DNA from: Bacillota bacterium
GTDB lineage: Bacteria; Bacillota_A; Clostridia; Peptostreptococcales; Anaerovoracaceae
Reading direction: 5' to 3'
NCBI GenBank assembly: GCA_017437925.1
Contig: JAFRWQ010000177.1
Location: 1-5,834 of the forward strand
Length of the DNA: 5,834 nt
This document shows positions 5,741 to 5,834 of the stretch, in pieces (position 1 is the stretch's first letter; the number at the start of each line of letters is the position of its first letter). The notes below the pieces were generated by a model. The model saw only the letters and a program-made list of their open reading frames with translations. It did not search any database and was not told the DNA's origin. The position numbers and the translations under genes were made by a program.

Positions 5741-5834
5741 CTGAGCATAGGGGGAGCAGCCCTGCCTGCGGCAAGTCTGCCGTCCTGCGCGCGCCTTGGG
5801 CGTGCTCGGACCGTGACAGTCCGCCGGACTGTCA
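5741..5834. repeat. GC-rich block ending in a perfect palindrome at the window edge
   Basis: The DNA changes from AT-rich (about 5620-5720) to very GC-rich. It holds a small inverted repeat (CGGCA at 5770-5774 with TGCCG at 5779-5783) and, at the end, a perfect palindrome with 10-bp arms around one C: TGACAGTCCG (5814-5823) and CGGACTGTCA (5825-5834). No T-tract borders it inside the window, so it is not visibly a terminator. No gene is supported here. A dispersed intergenic repeat or the end of a small mobile element are possibilities; only one copy is in view. Confidence 0.4.

Noticed and set aside
5649..5831. A minus-strand frame open for about 60 codons upstream of the SLH gene, ending in a hydrophobic stretch.
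   Set aside because: It has no start codon with a ribosome binding site, crosses the palindrome and the dyad, and shows no consistent codon bias. Chance openness in GC-rich DNA is the simpler reading.

Overview
The window looks like chromosomal DNA from a moderately GC-rich Clostridia-type Firmicute. The basis is Gram-positive Shine-Dalgarno sequences (AAGGAG, AGGAGG), sigma-A-like promoters in AT-rich intergenic DNA, strong G/C preference at third codon positions, rho-independent terminators, and a secreted S-layer-homology (SLH) protein of the kind common in anaerobic gut Firmicutes. This placement is inference; there is no rRNA or other taxonomic marker.

Layout. Positions 1-2991 hold a minus-strand cluster, read from right to left: an extended -10 promoter, mnmA (tRNA 2-thiouridine synthase), a small P-loop kinase-like protein, a GNAT acetyltransferase, a flavodoxin-family protein, and the first nine codons of another gene that runs off the left edge. 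No terminator was found between these genes, so they may be one operon, although two gaps of about 110 nt could hide internal promoters. Positions 2994-3854 form a complete single-gene unit on the minus strand: sigma-A promoter, an AqpZ-like aquaporin with altered NPA motifs, and an intrinsic terminator whose T-tract lies almost directly upstream of the mnmA promoter.

Positions 3911-4385 carry the only plus-strand gene, a small acidic four-cysteine protein of unknown function. Repeat-rich, operator-like DNA precedes it and a strong hairpin terminator follows it. Converging on that terminator is a minus-strand gene (4448-5568) for a secreted, wall-associated protein with a signal peptide, DUF11-like and MBG-like beta domains, an acidic linker and an SLH module. 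It is split by a single missing base in an A run. Its upstream DNA (5569-5834) has an 8-bp-arm dyad and ends in a GC-rich block with a perfect palindrome at the window edge.

The genes do not form one obvious pathway. MnmA modifies the tRNA wobble uridine, the aquaporin moves water, the SLH protein sits on the cell surface, and the kinase, GNAT and flavodoxin proteins have no assignable substrates. I see no CRISPR array, phage, transposase or defence system. The best leads are the doubly altered NPA motifs, the single-base frameshift, the unrecognised small protein with its upstream repeats, and the edge palindrome.
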